From Parabacteroides faecalis (GTDB taxonomy: Bacteria > Bacteroidota > Bacteroidia > Bacteroidales > Tannerellaceae): a DNA stretch of 63,281 bases. Each line of letters starts with the position of its first letter. Position 1 is the first letter of the stretch. A program made the translations under genes and the position numbers. The notes below the pieces were generated by a model. That model was not told the DNA's origin, did not search any database, and saw only the letters and a program-made list of their open reading frames with translations. The stretch lies in contig NZ_JAKZMM010000025.1 in the NCBI RefSeq assembly GCF_022809355.1, positions 1 to 63,281 of the forward strand, read 5' to 3'. This document shows, one piece after another, positions 18,062-28,500 of the stretch.

Positions 18062-19855
18062 TTACATCCGTTCCGGAACTTCAATACCCAATAAGCCCAT
18101 GCCTTCCTTCACGATCTTGGCAACGTTGGCTGAAAGAACCAGACGGAATACTTTCAGTTGTTCGTCAGCTTCGTGTAAGATTGAGAAGTCATGGTAGAAC
18201 TGATTGTATTCTTTTACCAAATCGTATGTATAGTTGGCTATCAGCGCCGGACTATAAGTTTCGCCAGCTTCTTTTACGACTGCTTTGAAGTTGGCCAACA
18301 TTTGGATCAATCCTTCTTCTTTTTCCGAAAGCTCGAAGTTCGTTGGTAAGGCAGCCGGTAAAACGATTCCCTGTTCTGCTGCTTTACGCAATACGGAGCA
18401 GATACGTGCATGTGTATATTGAATGAAAGGACCGGTATTACCATTGAAGTCAATAGATTCTTTCGGGTTGAATGTCATATTCTTGCGCGGATCTACTTTC
18501 AGGATGAAGTATTTCAGTGAACCCAAACCAACCATCCGGGCAATATCTTCGGCTTCTTCCGGAGTCAGACCATCCAGTTTTCCTAATTCCTGAGAGATTT
18601 CGCGGGCTGTATTGATCATTTCTTCCATCAGGTCGTCGGCATCAACTACGGTTCCTTCGCGGCTCTTCATCTTTCCTTCCGGCAATTCAACCATACCGTA
18701 AGAGAAATGTACCAGACCCTTACCGAATTCGAATCCGAGTTTGTCCAACAGGATTGACAATACCTGGAAGTGATAGTTCTGTTCGTTACCTACCACATAG
18801 ATCATCTTGTTGATGGGGTAATCGTCGAAGCGCAATTTTGCTGTACCGATATCCTGTGTCATGTAAACAGAAGTACCGTCAGCACGGAGCAAAAGCTTTT
18901 CGTCCAGTCCTTCGGCTGTTAAGTTAGCCCATACCGAACCGTCTTCCCGGCGATAGAAAATACCTTTTTCCAATCCTTCCAGTACTTTGCTTTTACCTTC
19001 CAAATAGGTTTCAGATTCATAATAGATCTTGTCGAAATTGACACCCATCATTTTGTAGGTTTCATCGAATCCGGCATATACCCAGTCGTTCATCATTTTC
19101 CACAACGAACGAATTTCCGGATCTCCGGCTTCCCACTTACGGAGCATTTCGCGGGCTTCCTGCATCAAAGGAGAAGCTGCTTCGGCTTCTTCTTTTGTCA
19201 TACCCTGTGCTTCGAGTGCCGATGTTTCTTCTTTCAGTTTATTGCTGAACAAGACATAGAAATCACCGATGAGGTGATCGCCTTTCTTGCCTGCCTTTTC
19301 GGGTGTAATACCATTGCCCCATTTCTGCCAAGCCAACATGGATTTGCAGATATGGATACCACGGTCGTTCACGATGTTGGTTTTAACTACCTTATTACCG
19401 TTGGCTTCCATGATCTTCGACAAGCTATATCCTAACAGGTTATTACGAACGTGACCTAAATGTAAAGGCTTATTTGTGTTAGGAGAAGAATATTCAATCA
19501 TAACCAGCGGCGAGTTTTCAGTCGCTTTCGTAAAGCCATATTCCGGTGCCGCATTGATTTCGTTCAACAAATCAATCCAGCAACCACTGGCAACGGTCAG
19601 GTTTAAGAAACCTTTGATGACATTGAACTCCGCTACAGCCGGTTCGTTTTTTACCAGGTATTCGCCCAATTCTTGAGCAGTCTGCTCCGGAGATTTCTTG
19701 GACATACGCAGGAAAGGAAAGACAACCAAAGTAAGATGTCCTTTGAATTCTTTCTTTGTTTTCTGCAACTGTACTTGTGCCTCTGCTACATCTGCACCAT
19801 ACAATTCTTTGATACCGGCAATGACAGAACCGGTAATTTGCTGTTCAATAACCAT
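18062..19855 (-). CDS. argS: Arginyl-tRNA synthetase
   Basis: 597 residues, class Ia synthetase that charges tRNA-Arg. Domains in order: the N-terminal ArgRS-specific Add-1 domain (about 1-110), the catalytic Rossmann domain with the HIGH-type motif HLGHVRNN near residue 137, a degenerate KMSKS region MKSREGTVVDADDLMEEM near residue 393 as is normal for many ArgRS, and a C-terminal DALR anticodon-binding domain ending GLLGIEVPERM. A -7 element (minus TACCTTTG, 19886-19893) gives a leader of about 25 nt. Confidence 0.97.
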   Translation of the reverse strand: MVIEQQITGSVIAGIKELYGADVAEAQVQLQKTKKEFKGHLTLVVFPFLRMSKKSPEQTAQELGEYLVKNEPAVAEFNVIKGFLNLTVASGCWIDLLNEINAAPEYGFTKATENSPLVMIEYSSPNTNKPLHLGHVRNNLLGYSLSKIMEANGNKVVKTNIVNDRGIHICKSMLAWQKWGNGITPEKAGKKGDHLIGDFYVLFSNKLKEETSALEAQGMTKEEAEAASPLMQEAREMLRKWEAGDPEIRSLWKMMNDWVYAGFDETYKMMGVNFDKIYYESETYLEGKSKVLEGLEKGIFYRREDGSVWANLTAEGLDEKLLLRADGTSVYMTQDIGTAKLRFDDYPINKMIYVVGNEQNYHFQVLSILLDKLGFEFGKGLVHFSYGMVELPEGKMKSREGTVVDADDLMEEMINTAREISQELGKLDGLTPEEAEDIARMVGLGSLKYFILKVDPRKNMTFNPKESIDFNGNTGPFIQYTHARICSVLRKAAEQGIVLPAALPTNFELSEKEEGLIQMLANFKAVVKEAGETYSPALIANYTYDLVKEYNQFYHDFSILHEADEQLKVFRLVLSANVAKIVKEGMGLLGIEVPERM

Positions 19856-19964
19856 ATCTATCGTCTTCTATTAGCTAATTTTCGGCAAAGGTACGTCTTT
19901 TCGCTGATATTTACTGCTTCTATCCGTACGGAAATGAATCCGTTGACTTACTTTTTTACTAAAT

Positions 19965-20370
19965 GAGCATTTTGTCATTTTGTCAAAATACCCCTTTAAT
20001 CCTTGCGCTGTACGGGAATGAATACGGGATAGTTCGGTTTTATGCGCTGTATTTGGACTTTAGGTTTGACAAAATGGCTGGAAATAAAGCCAATCAATTG
20101 ACAAGGAGAAAAATGAATAGGCATGGAAGGCGTGTTTTTAATTCTTCTGTTTTTCAGATCGTGAAAACACAAGCAGATTGATAGTTGGATTTGAGTATGG
20201 TTGGCGAATAAAAAATGAGCTTTTTGTGGATGGAAAAGGCCCGGAATCCGAAATTCGGGACTTTTATTTCCGTTTCTGCCGGGCTTTTTCGGAAAATATA
20301 GGCAGGAAATCGTGAAAAAGTAAGGTCTTTTTTGAAATTCATAGGCATGAATTTCTTCGTTTTCAGGCAT
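19965..20370. other. Gene-free stretch with motifs shared with 47080-47525
   Basis: I see no convincing gene between argS and hup. The stretch has CATTTTGTCA copies near 19969-19987, a GTACGGGAATGA near 20008, GCCGGGCTTTTT near 20278 with AGGCAGGAAAT shortly after, and TTCTTCGT near 20349. Similar motifs recur in the same order, on the opposite strand, at 47525 down to about 47060. A 124-codon minus frame here has no family look and is probably chance. Confidence 0.4.
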
Positions 20371-20531
20371 GAAAAAGCCTGTTTTTGGTTTGTTTTGTTG
20401 AAAAAAGAGCCAAAATGTCGCTGAAAAATGCCTGAATGCGAAAAAGAAGCGTTTATAAAACGGCTATAAAATTGATAAAAAGATACGGATAAGTGTATTA
20501 GGTAATCAAAATGATATTTCGGAAAAAGAAA

Positions 20532-20560
20532 AAAGGCGCAACCGATAAGTTTGCACCTTT
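20532..20560 (-). terminator. Terminator after hup
   Basis: AAAGGCGCAA (20532-20541) faces TTGCACCTTT (20551-20560) with a single imperfect pair. On the minus strand a TTTTTTC tract follows, 27 bp after the hup stop codon. Confidence 0.75.
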
Positions 20561-20586
20561 GTTTATTATTCCGTGAAAAAATAGAA

Positions 20587-20859
20587 TCAATTCAGCGAAT
20601 CGTTCAGTTCGTTACTCGGTTTGAACTTAGCCACGTTGTGAGCCGGAATAACGATTGATTCTTTGGTTCTTGGGTTCAAACCCGTACGAGCGGCTTTTTC
20701 ATTTACACTAAAAGTACCGAAACCTAGAATGGCTACTTTATTACCTGCTTTTAATTCGGAAGCTACTGTATCCACGAAAGCGTCTAATGCCTTTTTGGCA
20801 TCTACTTTACTCAATCCAGATTTTTCTGCAATTGAATTGATAAATTCTGTTTTGTTCAT
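20587..20859 (-). CDS. hup: HU-family nucleoid DNA-binding protein
   Basis: 90 residues, the canonical HU length. MNKTEFINSIAEKSGLSKVD starts the dimerisation helices, VAILGFGTFSVNEKAARTG forms the strand and arm base, and GLNPRTKESIVIPA carries the DNA-bending arm with the conserved proline in NPRT. It binds and bends DNA without strong sequence preference and organises the nucleoid. It is unlike the larger HU-related protein at 9793-10389, which has an extra winged helix. Confidence 0.95.
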   Translation of the reverse strand: MNKTEFINSIAEKSGLSKVDAKKALDAFVDTVASELKAGNKVAILGFGTFSVNEKAARTGLNPRTKESIVIPAHNVAKFKPSNELNDSLN

Positions 20860-20923
20860 AATGAAAATAATTATGTAATTAATAGTATGTTTTCGTTTTG
20901 AAAATTAGAACGATAAACCGTTC

Positions 20924-20955
20924 CAAAAGTACTTTTATTTTGTGAGCGAGCAAAA
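20924..20955 (-). promoter_or_regulatory. hup promoter
   Basis: On the minus strand TTTTG (20955-20951), a 19-nt spacer and TACTTTTG (20931-20924) match the Bacteroidetes promoter consensus, giving a leader of about 60 nt. Confidence 0.65.
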
Positions 20956-21071
20956 TAAATGCTGTTTTTTTTACACGTGAATGATGTTTTATCTTCATTT
21001 TTGAGGTTAAAAGCAAAATATATTTACCTTTGCGAGATATAAACCAAAGTTATTGCGCAAGAAAATAAAGT

Positions 21072-21794
21072 ATGATGAATCAAAATGGCGGAGGATTCTT
21101 AGATAGAATCCCGGTAGTGACAAAGAATCTTATTATCATTAATCTTTTATTTTGGGTGGCAAGCCTGAGTTTGCCGAAAGCCGGAATCGATCTGATCAGT
21201 TTATTGGGATTGCATTTTCCGGGAGCCACCGATTTTTATCCTTTTCAGTTGATTTCCTATATGTTCATGCATGATACGCATTCGTTTGCGCATGTATTTT
21301 TCAATATGTTTGCTGTGTATATGTTCGGTCGTGTCCTTGAAAATGTTTGGGGACCGAAGCGTTTCCTGATCTTTTACATGGTGACGGGTATAGGTGCCGG
21401 ACTGGTACAGGAATTGACCTGGTATTTTGATTTGAGAGACGTGATCAATGCTCCGCAAGAACTGGTGAACATCGGAGGCGGACAGATATTGGACAAAGCT
21501 GATTTCTATAATTTGTTTGTAACCGTCGGTGCTTCCGGAGCCGTTTTCGGTATCTTGCTGGCATTTGGTATGCTGTTTCCGAATGTTCCCCTGTATCTGA
21601 TGTTTGTGCCGATCCCTATTAAGGCTAAGTATTTCGTTATCTTTTACGGATTGGCCGAACTGACTATGGGTGTAGCCAATTTCCGTGGAGACAGCGTTGC
21701 TCACTTTGCCCATCTGGGAGGTATGCTTTTTGGTTATTTGTTGATTAGATATTGGAAGAAGAAAGATTTGAGTAATGGACAGTTTTTTATCTAA
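21072..21794 (+). CDS. Rhomboid-family intramembrane serine protease (first of two)
   Basis: 240 residues, about six transmembrane helices. The catalytic serine is in VGASGAVFG near residue 155 and the catalytic histidine in HFAHLGGMLFGYL near residue 213; the loop-1 segment HVFFNMFAVYMFGRVLE near residue 76 carries the conserved H-x-x-x-N. An insertion between helices (FDLRDVINAPQELVNIGGGQ) is seen in Bacteroidetes members. Two adjacent ATGs make the start uncertain by one codon. A -7 element TACCTTTG lies at 21025-21032. It overlaps the next rhomboid gene by 20 bp. Substrates are unknown. Confidence 0.92.
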   Translation: MMNQNGGGFLDRIPVVTKNLIIINLLFWVASLSLPKAGIDLISLLGLHFPGATDFYPFQLISYMFMHDTHSFAHVFFNMFAVYMFGRVLENVWGPKRFLIFYMVTGIGAGLVQELTWYFDLRDVINAPQELVNIGGGQILDKADFYNLFVTVGASGAVFGILLAFGMLFPNVPLYLMFVPIPIKAKYFVIFYGLAELTMGVANFRGDSVAHFAHLGGMLFGYLLIRYWKKKDLSNGQFFI

Positions 21795-22653
21795 CATACA
21801 AACCCGTTTTCGGGAAGGCGATATCTTGCTTCGCATTATTTATGTGAACATTGCCCTCTTTTTGCTGATACGTCTGGCGGATATCTTCTTGTTGTTATTC
21901 AATCTCGACGGGACATATTACCTGCGTTATCTGGAATTCCCTTCTTCTTTTGAAGTATTCCTGCGTCAGCCGTGGTCGGTTTTGACTTATATGTTTACGC
22001 ATTACGAAGTATTGCATGTTCTGTTTAACCTGTTGTGGTTGTATTGGTTCGGACGGATGTTCCTGAATCATTTTGACCAGCGGAAACTGTTGGGCGTCTA
22101 TTTGTCGGGAGGTATCTTTGGCGCCTTCCTTTTTATGCTGGCTTATAATATTTTTCCTTATTATGCCGATTCGGCGCCTTATAGTTTTCTGTTAGGCGCT
22201 TCGGCTTCGGTCATGGCGATTGTTTTCGGTGTTTCGTTTTATGCCCGCGAAGAAGAAGTTATGCTCTTCCTGATCGGACGAATCAAAATCTATTATCTGG
22301 CTATTCTGACATTATTACTCGATTTGCTTTCTATTACATCCGGCAATGCCGGCGGTCATTTGGCTCATATCGGCGGTGCCTTGTTTGGTATCCTGTTTGC
22401 TTCGCGAATGCGAGCCGGAAAAGATATAACCCGTCCGTTGAACCGTTTGCTTGACAAACTAGCCAACCTCTTTTCCCGCAAGCCGCGTATGAAAGTGACA
22501 TACAAACGTCCTGAAACCGATTATGAATACAATGCCCGCAAGCAACGCGAAGCTGCTGATCTGGATGCTATTCTGGACAAGCTGAAGCGATCGGGTTACC
22601 AGAGTCTTACTTCCGACGAGAAGAAACAGTTGTTTGATGCCAGTAAAAAATAA
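21775..22653 (+). CDS. Rhomboid-family intramembrane serine protease (second of two)
   Basis: 292 residues with a rhomboid core and a cytoplasmic tail. The catalytic serine lies in LGASASVMAIVFG near residue 143 and the histidine in HLAHIGGALFGILFA near residue 198; the loop motif HVLFNLLWLYWFGRMFL is near 82. From about residue 220 the tail is basic and ends with a short helical domain (LDAILDKLKRSGYQSLTSDE), a conserved Bacteroidetes extension. It overlaps its upstream paralogue by 20 bp, so the two are translationally coupled. Confidence 0.92.
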   Translation: MDSFLSNIQTRFREGDILLRIIYVNIALFLLIRLADIFLLLFNLDGTYYLRYLEFPSSFEVFLRQPWSVLTYMFTHYEVLHVLFNLLWLYWFGRMFLNHFDQRKLLGVYLSGGIFGAFLFMLAYNIFPYYADSAPYSFLLGASASVMAIVFGVSFYAREEEVMLFLIGRIKIYYLAILTLLLDLLSITSGNAGGHLAHIGGALFGILFASRMRAGKDITRPLNRLLDKLANLFSRKPRMKVTYKRPETDYEYNARKQREAADLDAILDKLKRSGYQSLTSDEKKQLFDASKK

Positions 22654-22659
22654 AGGTAT

Positions 22660-23760
22660 ATGAAATTCTTTCGGATCATATTTCAGTCATTTTTTCTGAC
22701 AATTCATGTCGTGATTGTCATTCTGTTTCTTTTGGCTGCGTTGTCCGATCGGATTTCTCCGGAGACATTTACCCTGGGAGCTTATTTGGGATTGGGTTTC
22801 CCGGTATTCTGTATCTTGAATTTATGCCTGACCGGTTACTGGCTTTTTACGCAGGAATGGCGTTTTATTTGGATTGGTCTGCTTTCTTTCCTGTTGTGTT
22901 GGGGGCAAGTAAAACTTTATTTCCCTTTTCATTCGCAGGTTGATGACATTCCGCAGGAAAATACCATCAAGCTTCTTACCTATAATATAATGGCATTCGG
23001 TTACAAACCTCATACCAAAGAGAATCCGAATCCGACGATCGACTATATTGCCCGTTCAGGAGCCGATATCGTCTGCTTGCAGGAATATGCCGAAGATACG
23101 CAAAGTAAGTTTCTGACCAAGAAGAAGATCTACAAAGAACTGGATATGTATCCCTATCGTTCGATCGTCTATTTGAACCGCGCCGGACGACTGCGTTATG
23201 GAATAGCCGTCTTTTCCAAGTATCCGATAGAAAAGAGTCGGCGGATCAAGTACGACAGTCGGTATAATGGTTCGGCAGTACATACCATACGCATCAAGGA
23301 TAAAAAGATTACTTTGATAAACAATCATCTGGAATCTTTCAAGCTGACTTCGGAAGACCGTTCCAAGTATGCTTCTTTTATTAAGGAAATGGATTCAGAA
23401 AGCTTTGGAAATTTGAAGGGAACTATCCAACAGAAATTAGGCGCAGCCTTTAAGATCCGTGCGGCACAGGCAAGAAGTGTAGCTAAGGCGATTGCTGATT
23501 CGTCCAACGAATATACTATTGTCTGCGGAGATTTTAATGATACGCCGATTTCGTATGCACATCATACGATAGGAAAAGGACTGACTGATGCTTTTTCGGC
23601 ATCCGGAAGAGGAATGGGAATTTCGTATAATGAGAATTTCTTTTGGTTCAGGATCGACCATATTCTCTGTTCACCCAATATAAAACCTTATAATTGTACG
23701 GTAGAACATGTGGATTATTCAGACCATTATCCCATGTGGTGTTACCTGCAATTGGAATAA
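22660..23760 (+). CDS. Membrane-anchored endonuclease/exonuclease/phosphatase-family protein
   Basis: 366 residues. Three N-terminal hydrophobic segments (about residues 5-85) anchor it in the membrane. The EEP domain follows with LLTYNIMAFG near residue 107, the metal-binding glutamate in DIVCLQEYAED near 135, the VCGDFNDTPIS segment near 288 and a final SDHYPMW near 356. Family members cut phosphodiester bonds in nucleic acids, lipids or inositol phosphates; the substrate here is unknown. It starts 6 bp after the second rhomboid gene, so the three form one operon. Confidence 0.88.
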   Translation: MKFFRIIFQSFFLTIHVVIVILFLLAALSDRISPETFTLGAYLGLGFPVFCILNLCLTGYWLFTQEWRFIWIGLLSFLLCWGQVKLYFPFHSQVDDIPQENTIKLLTYNIMAFGYKPHTKENPNPTIDYIARSGADIVCLQEYAEDTQSKFLTKKKIYKELDMYPYRSIVYLNRAGRLRYGIAVFSKYPIEKSRRIKYDSRYNGSAVHTIRIKDKKITLINNHLESFKLTSEDRSKYASFIKEMDSESFGNLKGTIQQKLGAAFKIRAAQARSVAKAIADSSNEYTIVCGDFNDTPISYAHHTIGKGLTDAFSASGRGMGISYNENFFWFRIDHILCSPNIKPYNCTVEHVDYSDHYPMWCYLQLE

Positions 23761-23768
23761 TGGTCTGA
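23719..23768. other. 12-bp perfect inverted repeat over a stop codon
   Basis: TCAGACCATTAT (23719-23730) pairs with ATAATGGTCTGA (23757-23768). The right arm contains the TAA stop of the EEP-family gene, and the convergent DUF4468 gene ends only 8 bp further on. It may act as a bidirectional terminator that is partly coding, though the T-tract is weak. Confidence 0.5.
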
Positions 23769-23776
23769 GGTAATAT

Positions 23777-24328
23777 TTATTCCATATTTTCGTCTAATGA
23801 ATTGAAGACGTCGCCGAATAAGTTTTCAGCAAAGAAATAAGTGGCATCACAGAATAGCTTCGGATTCTTGATATAAGAAACCTTGTTGCCTTTGCCGCCG
23901 TTGGCAATGACATCTTCAGCCGGAATATCTTTATGCTTCTTTTCGTTCTTCGGATCATATTCATATTTGATATCCGTCATGCTGGCTGTATATTTTCCTT
24001 CGAAACATTCGATGAACATCCGGTAGGTAACCAAGGTTTTATCCGTATCATTCAGCAACAGTTCAACCGTCGAGCTGACCAGAATCGTATGCTTCTTCTT
24101 GTTTGTAACTACATTCGAGAGGAAAACATCTTTCCCATAATTCTTTTTGGCCCATTTGCTGATACCGTTGAATATGGTCTTTTGGCTCATGCCATCCATA
24201 TCCACTTGGTCTTCATAATATATTTTCCCGTTTTTCATCGGGGAACAAGCCTCCACAGAGCCTTTGTGTCCCTGTGCAGAAACAAGCACAGGGAACAAGA
24301 GCAACAATGCTATGATAATTCTCTTCAT
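23777..24328 (-). CDS. Secreted DUF4468-domain protein (short)
   Basis: 183 residues from the ATG at 24328, chosen because it starts directly with a signal peptide (MKRIIIALLLLFPVLVSAQG); in-frame ATGs at 24337 and 24352 are possible and the last overlaps the upstream gene. The body resembles DUF4468: GKIYYEDQVDMDGMSQKTIF, then the central TVELLLNDTDKTLVTYRMFI strands. The role is unknown; the domain is described as TBP-like. It follows a longer DUF4468 paralogue by only a few bases. Confidence 0.75.
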   Translation of the reverse strand: MKRIIIALLLLFPVLVSAQGHKGSVEACSPMKNGKIYYEDQVDMDGMSQKTIFNGISKWAKKNYGKDVFLSNVVTNKKKHTILVSSTVELLLNDTDKTLVTYRMFIECFEGKYTASMTDIKYEYDPKNEKKHKDIPAEDVIANGGKGNKVSYIKNPKLFCDATYFFAENLFGDVFNSLDENME

Positions 24329-24339
24329 ATTATCCATGT

Positions 24340-25347
24340 TTATTTTATCCATACATTTACAATTTCTCCGATAACCGTCTGGTTATTTCCATCCGGAGTC
24401 AGACCTTGCATTTTACATTCCAATATCATCCAGACTGCATCTTGTGAGAACGGCTTCTTAGAGAACTGGATGGTATATATTTCACCTTCTTTTACACCCT
24501 TGCAGAAAGCAGAGTTGGCATCCGCTGAGAAAGAAGCGATTTCTTTACCGAAGAGTGTACTGATACCTTTCCATTCAGCCTTACTTTCGTTGAGGTTGTT
24601 GTCGGCCATCTTGATGCGCATGTCGCTATCCGGCAAAAGTTGTTTTAATGTATTCGGAATATTACCGGCATCCATCCGCGTAAATCCCTCCGGAGCATTT
24701 AGAATTGCACCTGATTGAGCTGCCGGTTTAGTCTCTTTGACAGGAGCTGTTTCAGCTTCCTTCGATGGTGTCGGGGTTACAGCCTGTGTCTGCATGGCTT
24801 GTTGTCCGAATGCATTCATGGCACCGGTAAACAATTCATCGGCGAAATCAATGGTTTTACGACGGAATTTACCGCTGATACGGTTTAATTTCCCTTTGCG
24901 GATGCTGTTTTCGTCTGTAATCCATTCTTCCGCGATGTATTTTTCAGGCTCTCTCTGATAAGCAACATCATAATCATAACGAATATTGGTCAGCTTGATC
25001 GTACAAAGCTGGTCCTGGCAATAGATAAGTACCTGATAACTCATTTTCGAGCGGTCGAGTGACAACGCTGTACTGGAAAAGATGATATACTCTTTTCCGG
25101 TGGCAGCCATTTCGCCTTTGTCGCGGTTCTGATATACCACGCGGCAATCCTCGTTATTAAATCTTTCTTCTGCCCATTTTAAGGCTGTTTCATAAACTTC
25201 ATTTTGGGAGAGAGAAGGAATTTGAATCTCTTTAGTGAAAACTACTTTTCCGTTTTCTACAGGAACCGCACCTTCCAGATATTTAGCATCTTCTTGAGCG
25301 GATAAGAAGAAAGGCAGAAATGCCAACAATAAAAATAAATGTTTCAT
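24340..25347 (-). CDS. Secreted DUF4468-domain protein (long, two-part)
   Basis: 335 residues. Signal peptide MKHLFLLLAFLPFFLSAQ, then a DUF4468 domain about residues 25-190 (GKVVFTKEIQIPSLSQNEVY; SSTALSLDRSKMSYQVLIY). A Pro/Thr/Ala/Glu-rich linker (about 190-225) leads to a second domain (EGFTRMDAGNIPNTLKQLLP to the end) that I do not recognise. It is the first gene of the DUF4468 pair and carries a -7 element (minus TATCTTTG, 25370-25377). Function is unknown; it is probably periplasmic. Confidence 0.78.
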   Translation of the reverse strand: MKHLFLLLAFLPFFLSAQEDAKYLEGAVPVENGKVVFTKEIQIPSLSQNEVYETALKWAEERFNNEDCRVVYQNRDKGEMAATGKEYIIFSSTALSLDRSKMSYQVLIYCQDQLCTIKLTNIRYDYDVAYQREPEKYIAEEWITDENSIRKGKLNRISGKFRRKTIDFADELFTGAMNAFGQQAMQTQAVTPTPSKEAETAPVKETKPAAQSGAILNAPEGFTRMDAGNIPNTLKQLLPDSDMRIKMADNNLNESKAEWKGISTLFGKEIASFSADANSAFCKGVKEGEIYTIQFSKKPFSQDAVWMILECKMQGLTPDGNNQTVIGEIVNVWIK

Positions 25348-25514
25348 AAGAATAAAGCTATTTTTTCTCCAAAGATAGATATTTGCTTCATTTATTAGGT
25401 ATCAAAAAAGTAAATAATTATTATAATTCCTCTTAATCAGGAAAAAAAACTCTATATTTGCACCCTGTGAAAAATTGGATATAATAATGTAATAACAAAA
25501 ATAATAAGTTCAAA

Positions 25515-28500
25515 ATGCAAAACAAAGGATTTGTAAAGGTCTTTGCTGTGCTGCTGACGCTTGTTTGTTTGTTCTATTTGTCCTTCTCGTTTGTGACAAA
25601 TAGATACAATAAAAAGGCGGTTGAGTATGCAGGAGGTGACCCTGTGAAAGAGAGTCTGTACTTAGACTCATTATCTACGGAGAAGGTATGGTTAGGCTAT
25701 ACGCTTAAGGAATGCCGTGAGATGGAAATTAGCTTAGGTCTTGACTTGAAGGGCGGTATGAACGTCATTCTTGAGTTAAGTGTACCTGATGTGATTCGTT
25801 CTTTGTCAAACAACAACCCGGATGAAAACTTCAACAAGGCGTTGGATTTGGCTTATGCCAAACAAGCTTCCAGCCAGAAAGATTTCATCAGTTTGTTTGC
25901 CGACGAATACAAGGCTTTGGATAGCAATGCTCGCTTGGCTACCATCTTCAGTACTTTCGAGTTGAAAGAAAAGATTACACCGCAGAGTTCGGATGATCAG
26001 GTAATTGCCGTATTACGTGAAGAATTACAGAGTGCTATCGATAATTCATTCAATGTATTGCGTACTCGTATTGACCGTTTCGGTGTTGTTTCGCCAAACA
26101 TTCAGCGTCTGGAAACAGCAGGACGTATCTTGGTCGAACTTCCAGGTGTGAAAGAACCGGAACGTGTACGTAAATTGTTACAGGGTAGTGCAAATCTGGA
26201 GTTTTGGGAAACATACAAATTGCCGGAAATCTATCAGCAACTGGTAGCAGCTGATAACGCTTTGGCTTCTGTATTGGCTGCAAGCAGTGAAGCTGACTCT
26301 ACAGCTGTAGCTTCTGCCGAAGCAGATAATGTAGCAAAAGCTGATTCTACAAATCAAGCAGCTACTACAAGCGAAACAGACTCTTTGCTGGCAAAGATTC
26401 AGGATTCTCCGGAGGCTGAACAGAATCAGTCTGCTGAAGAATTTGCTAAACAGCATCCGTTGTTCGCTTTATTGCAGTTGAATCAATATAACGGACAGTT
26501 GGCTCCGAGTGCTGTGGTTGGTTACGCTCAGGCTAAAGACATGGAAAAGATCAACGAGTATCTGAACATGAAGCAAGTGAAAGATGCGCTGCCTCGTAAC
26601 TTAGCACTAAAATGGGGTGTGAAAGCCATGGATGAAAAAGGTTTGTTCTTCGAGTTATATGCTTTGAAGGTAACTAACCGCGACGGTTCTCCAGCTTTAG
26701 GTGGTGATGTAATTACAGATGCAAGTTCAGACTTCGTACAGCAACCGGGTATTTCTGGTCAAGAAGTTAGTATGAAAATGAATGCAGAAGGAGCAAAAGC
26801 TTGGGCTCGTTTGACTAAAGAGAATACAGGTCGTTCCATTGCCATTGTATTGGATGGAGTTGTTTATTCTGCACCGAATGTAGAAGGTGAAATTCCTGGA
26901 GGTCAATCTCGTATTACAGGTAACTTTACTCCAGAAGAAGCAAAAGACTTGGCAAACGTGTTGAAGTCTGGTAAGATGGCCGCTTCTGTTCACATCGTAC
27001 AGGAAGATGTAGTTGGTCCGTCACTGGGTCAGGAAGCTATCAACGCCGGTGTGATTTCATTCGTATTGGCTTTGGTATTGTTGATGCTTTACATGTGTGC
27101 TTTCTACGGTGTCATCCCTGGTTTGATTGCTGATGGTGCTTTGGTAGTAAACATTTTCTTTACGATGGGTATTTTGGCATCCTTCCAAGCTGTATTGACA
27201 TTGCCGGGTATTGCCGGTATGGTGTTGACGCTGGGTATGGCTGTCGATGCAAACGTGTTGATTTATGAACGTACGAAAGAAGAACTTCGTGCCGGAAAGA
27301 CATTGGCTAAAGCAATTGCCGATGGTTATAGCAACGCTTTCTCTGCGATCTTTGACTCTAACTTGACTTCAATCATTACAGGTATCGTATTGTTCTACTT
27401 CGGTACAGGTCCTATCCGTGGTTTTGCCACTACAATGATTATTGGTTTGTTCGCATCATTCTTGACAGCTGTATTCTTGACTCGTATTGTTTATGAATCA
27501 CTGTTGGCAAAAGACAAACTGAAGAATGTGACTTTCGTTACAAACCTGACAAAAGATTTGTTGAAGAATCCGAAGGTGAACTTCTTGGGTGCTCGTAAGG
27601 TGGGTTATTTGATTCCGTTGGCAATTGTAGTATTGGGAGCTATCTCAATGATGACAATTGGATTGAACAAGGGTATTGACTTTACCGGTGGTCGTAACTA
27701 TATCGTTCGTTTTGATCAGAATGTGAAGACCGACGAAGTTCGTAAGTTGTTGGATGCTCAGTTGGATGGTGCCGTAAGTGTTATTACTATCGGTACACAA
27801 GATCAGGTTCGTATCTCTACCAACTATAAGATTGATGTACAAGATCCGAATATCGACCAGGAAATCGAATCAAAACTGTACGAAGGTTTGAAACCGTTAT
27901 TGAAAGACGGTACGACTTTGGATCAGTTCGTTTCTGATTATATCCAGAGTTCACAGAAAGTAGGTCCGTCTATGGCTGATGATATTAAGAACAGCGCTAT
28001 CTTGGCGGTTATCTTCTCTATGATCTGTATGGCCGCTTATATCCTGTTGCGTTTCCGTGATGTCTCATTCTCGGTAGGTGCGTTTGCTTCTGTAGCAACA
28101 ACTACTTTATGTATCATCTCTTTCTATACGTTGTTATGGAAACTGTTGCCGTTCTCTATGGAAGTTGACCAGACATTCATTGCGGCTATCTTGACAATCA
28201 TCGGTTACTCTATCAACGATACCGTGGTTGTATTCGACCGTATCCGTGAGACGATCAGTATTTATCCGAAGCGTGACCGTTACCAGGTAATCAATGATGC
28301 CTTGAATTCAACTTTGTGTCGTACATTCAATACTTCATTGACAACTTTGGTTGTAGTGATCTGTATCTTTATCTTGGGTGGTAGTACAATCAGAAGCTTT
28401 ACTTTCGCAATCTTGTTGGGTATCGTGATCGGTACATATTCAACCTTGTTCGTCGCTACTCCGATTGCTTACGAATTGCAGAGACGCAAGATCAAGAAAC

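Noticed and set aside
19996-20370. A 124-codon leftward frame between argS and hup
   Set aside because: Composition is unlike the surrounding genes (many Pro, His, Lys, Phe) and no motif is visible; I treat it as non-coding.
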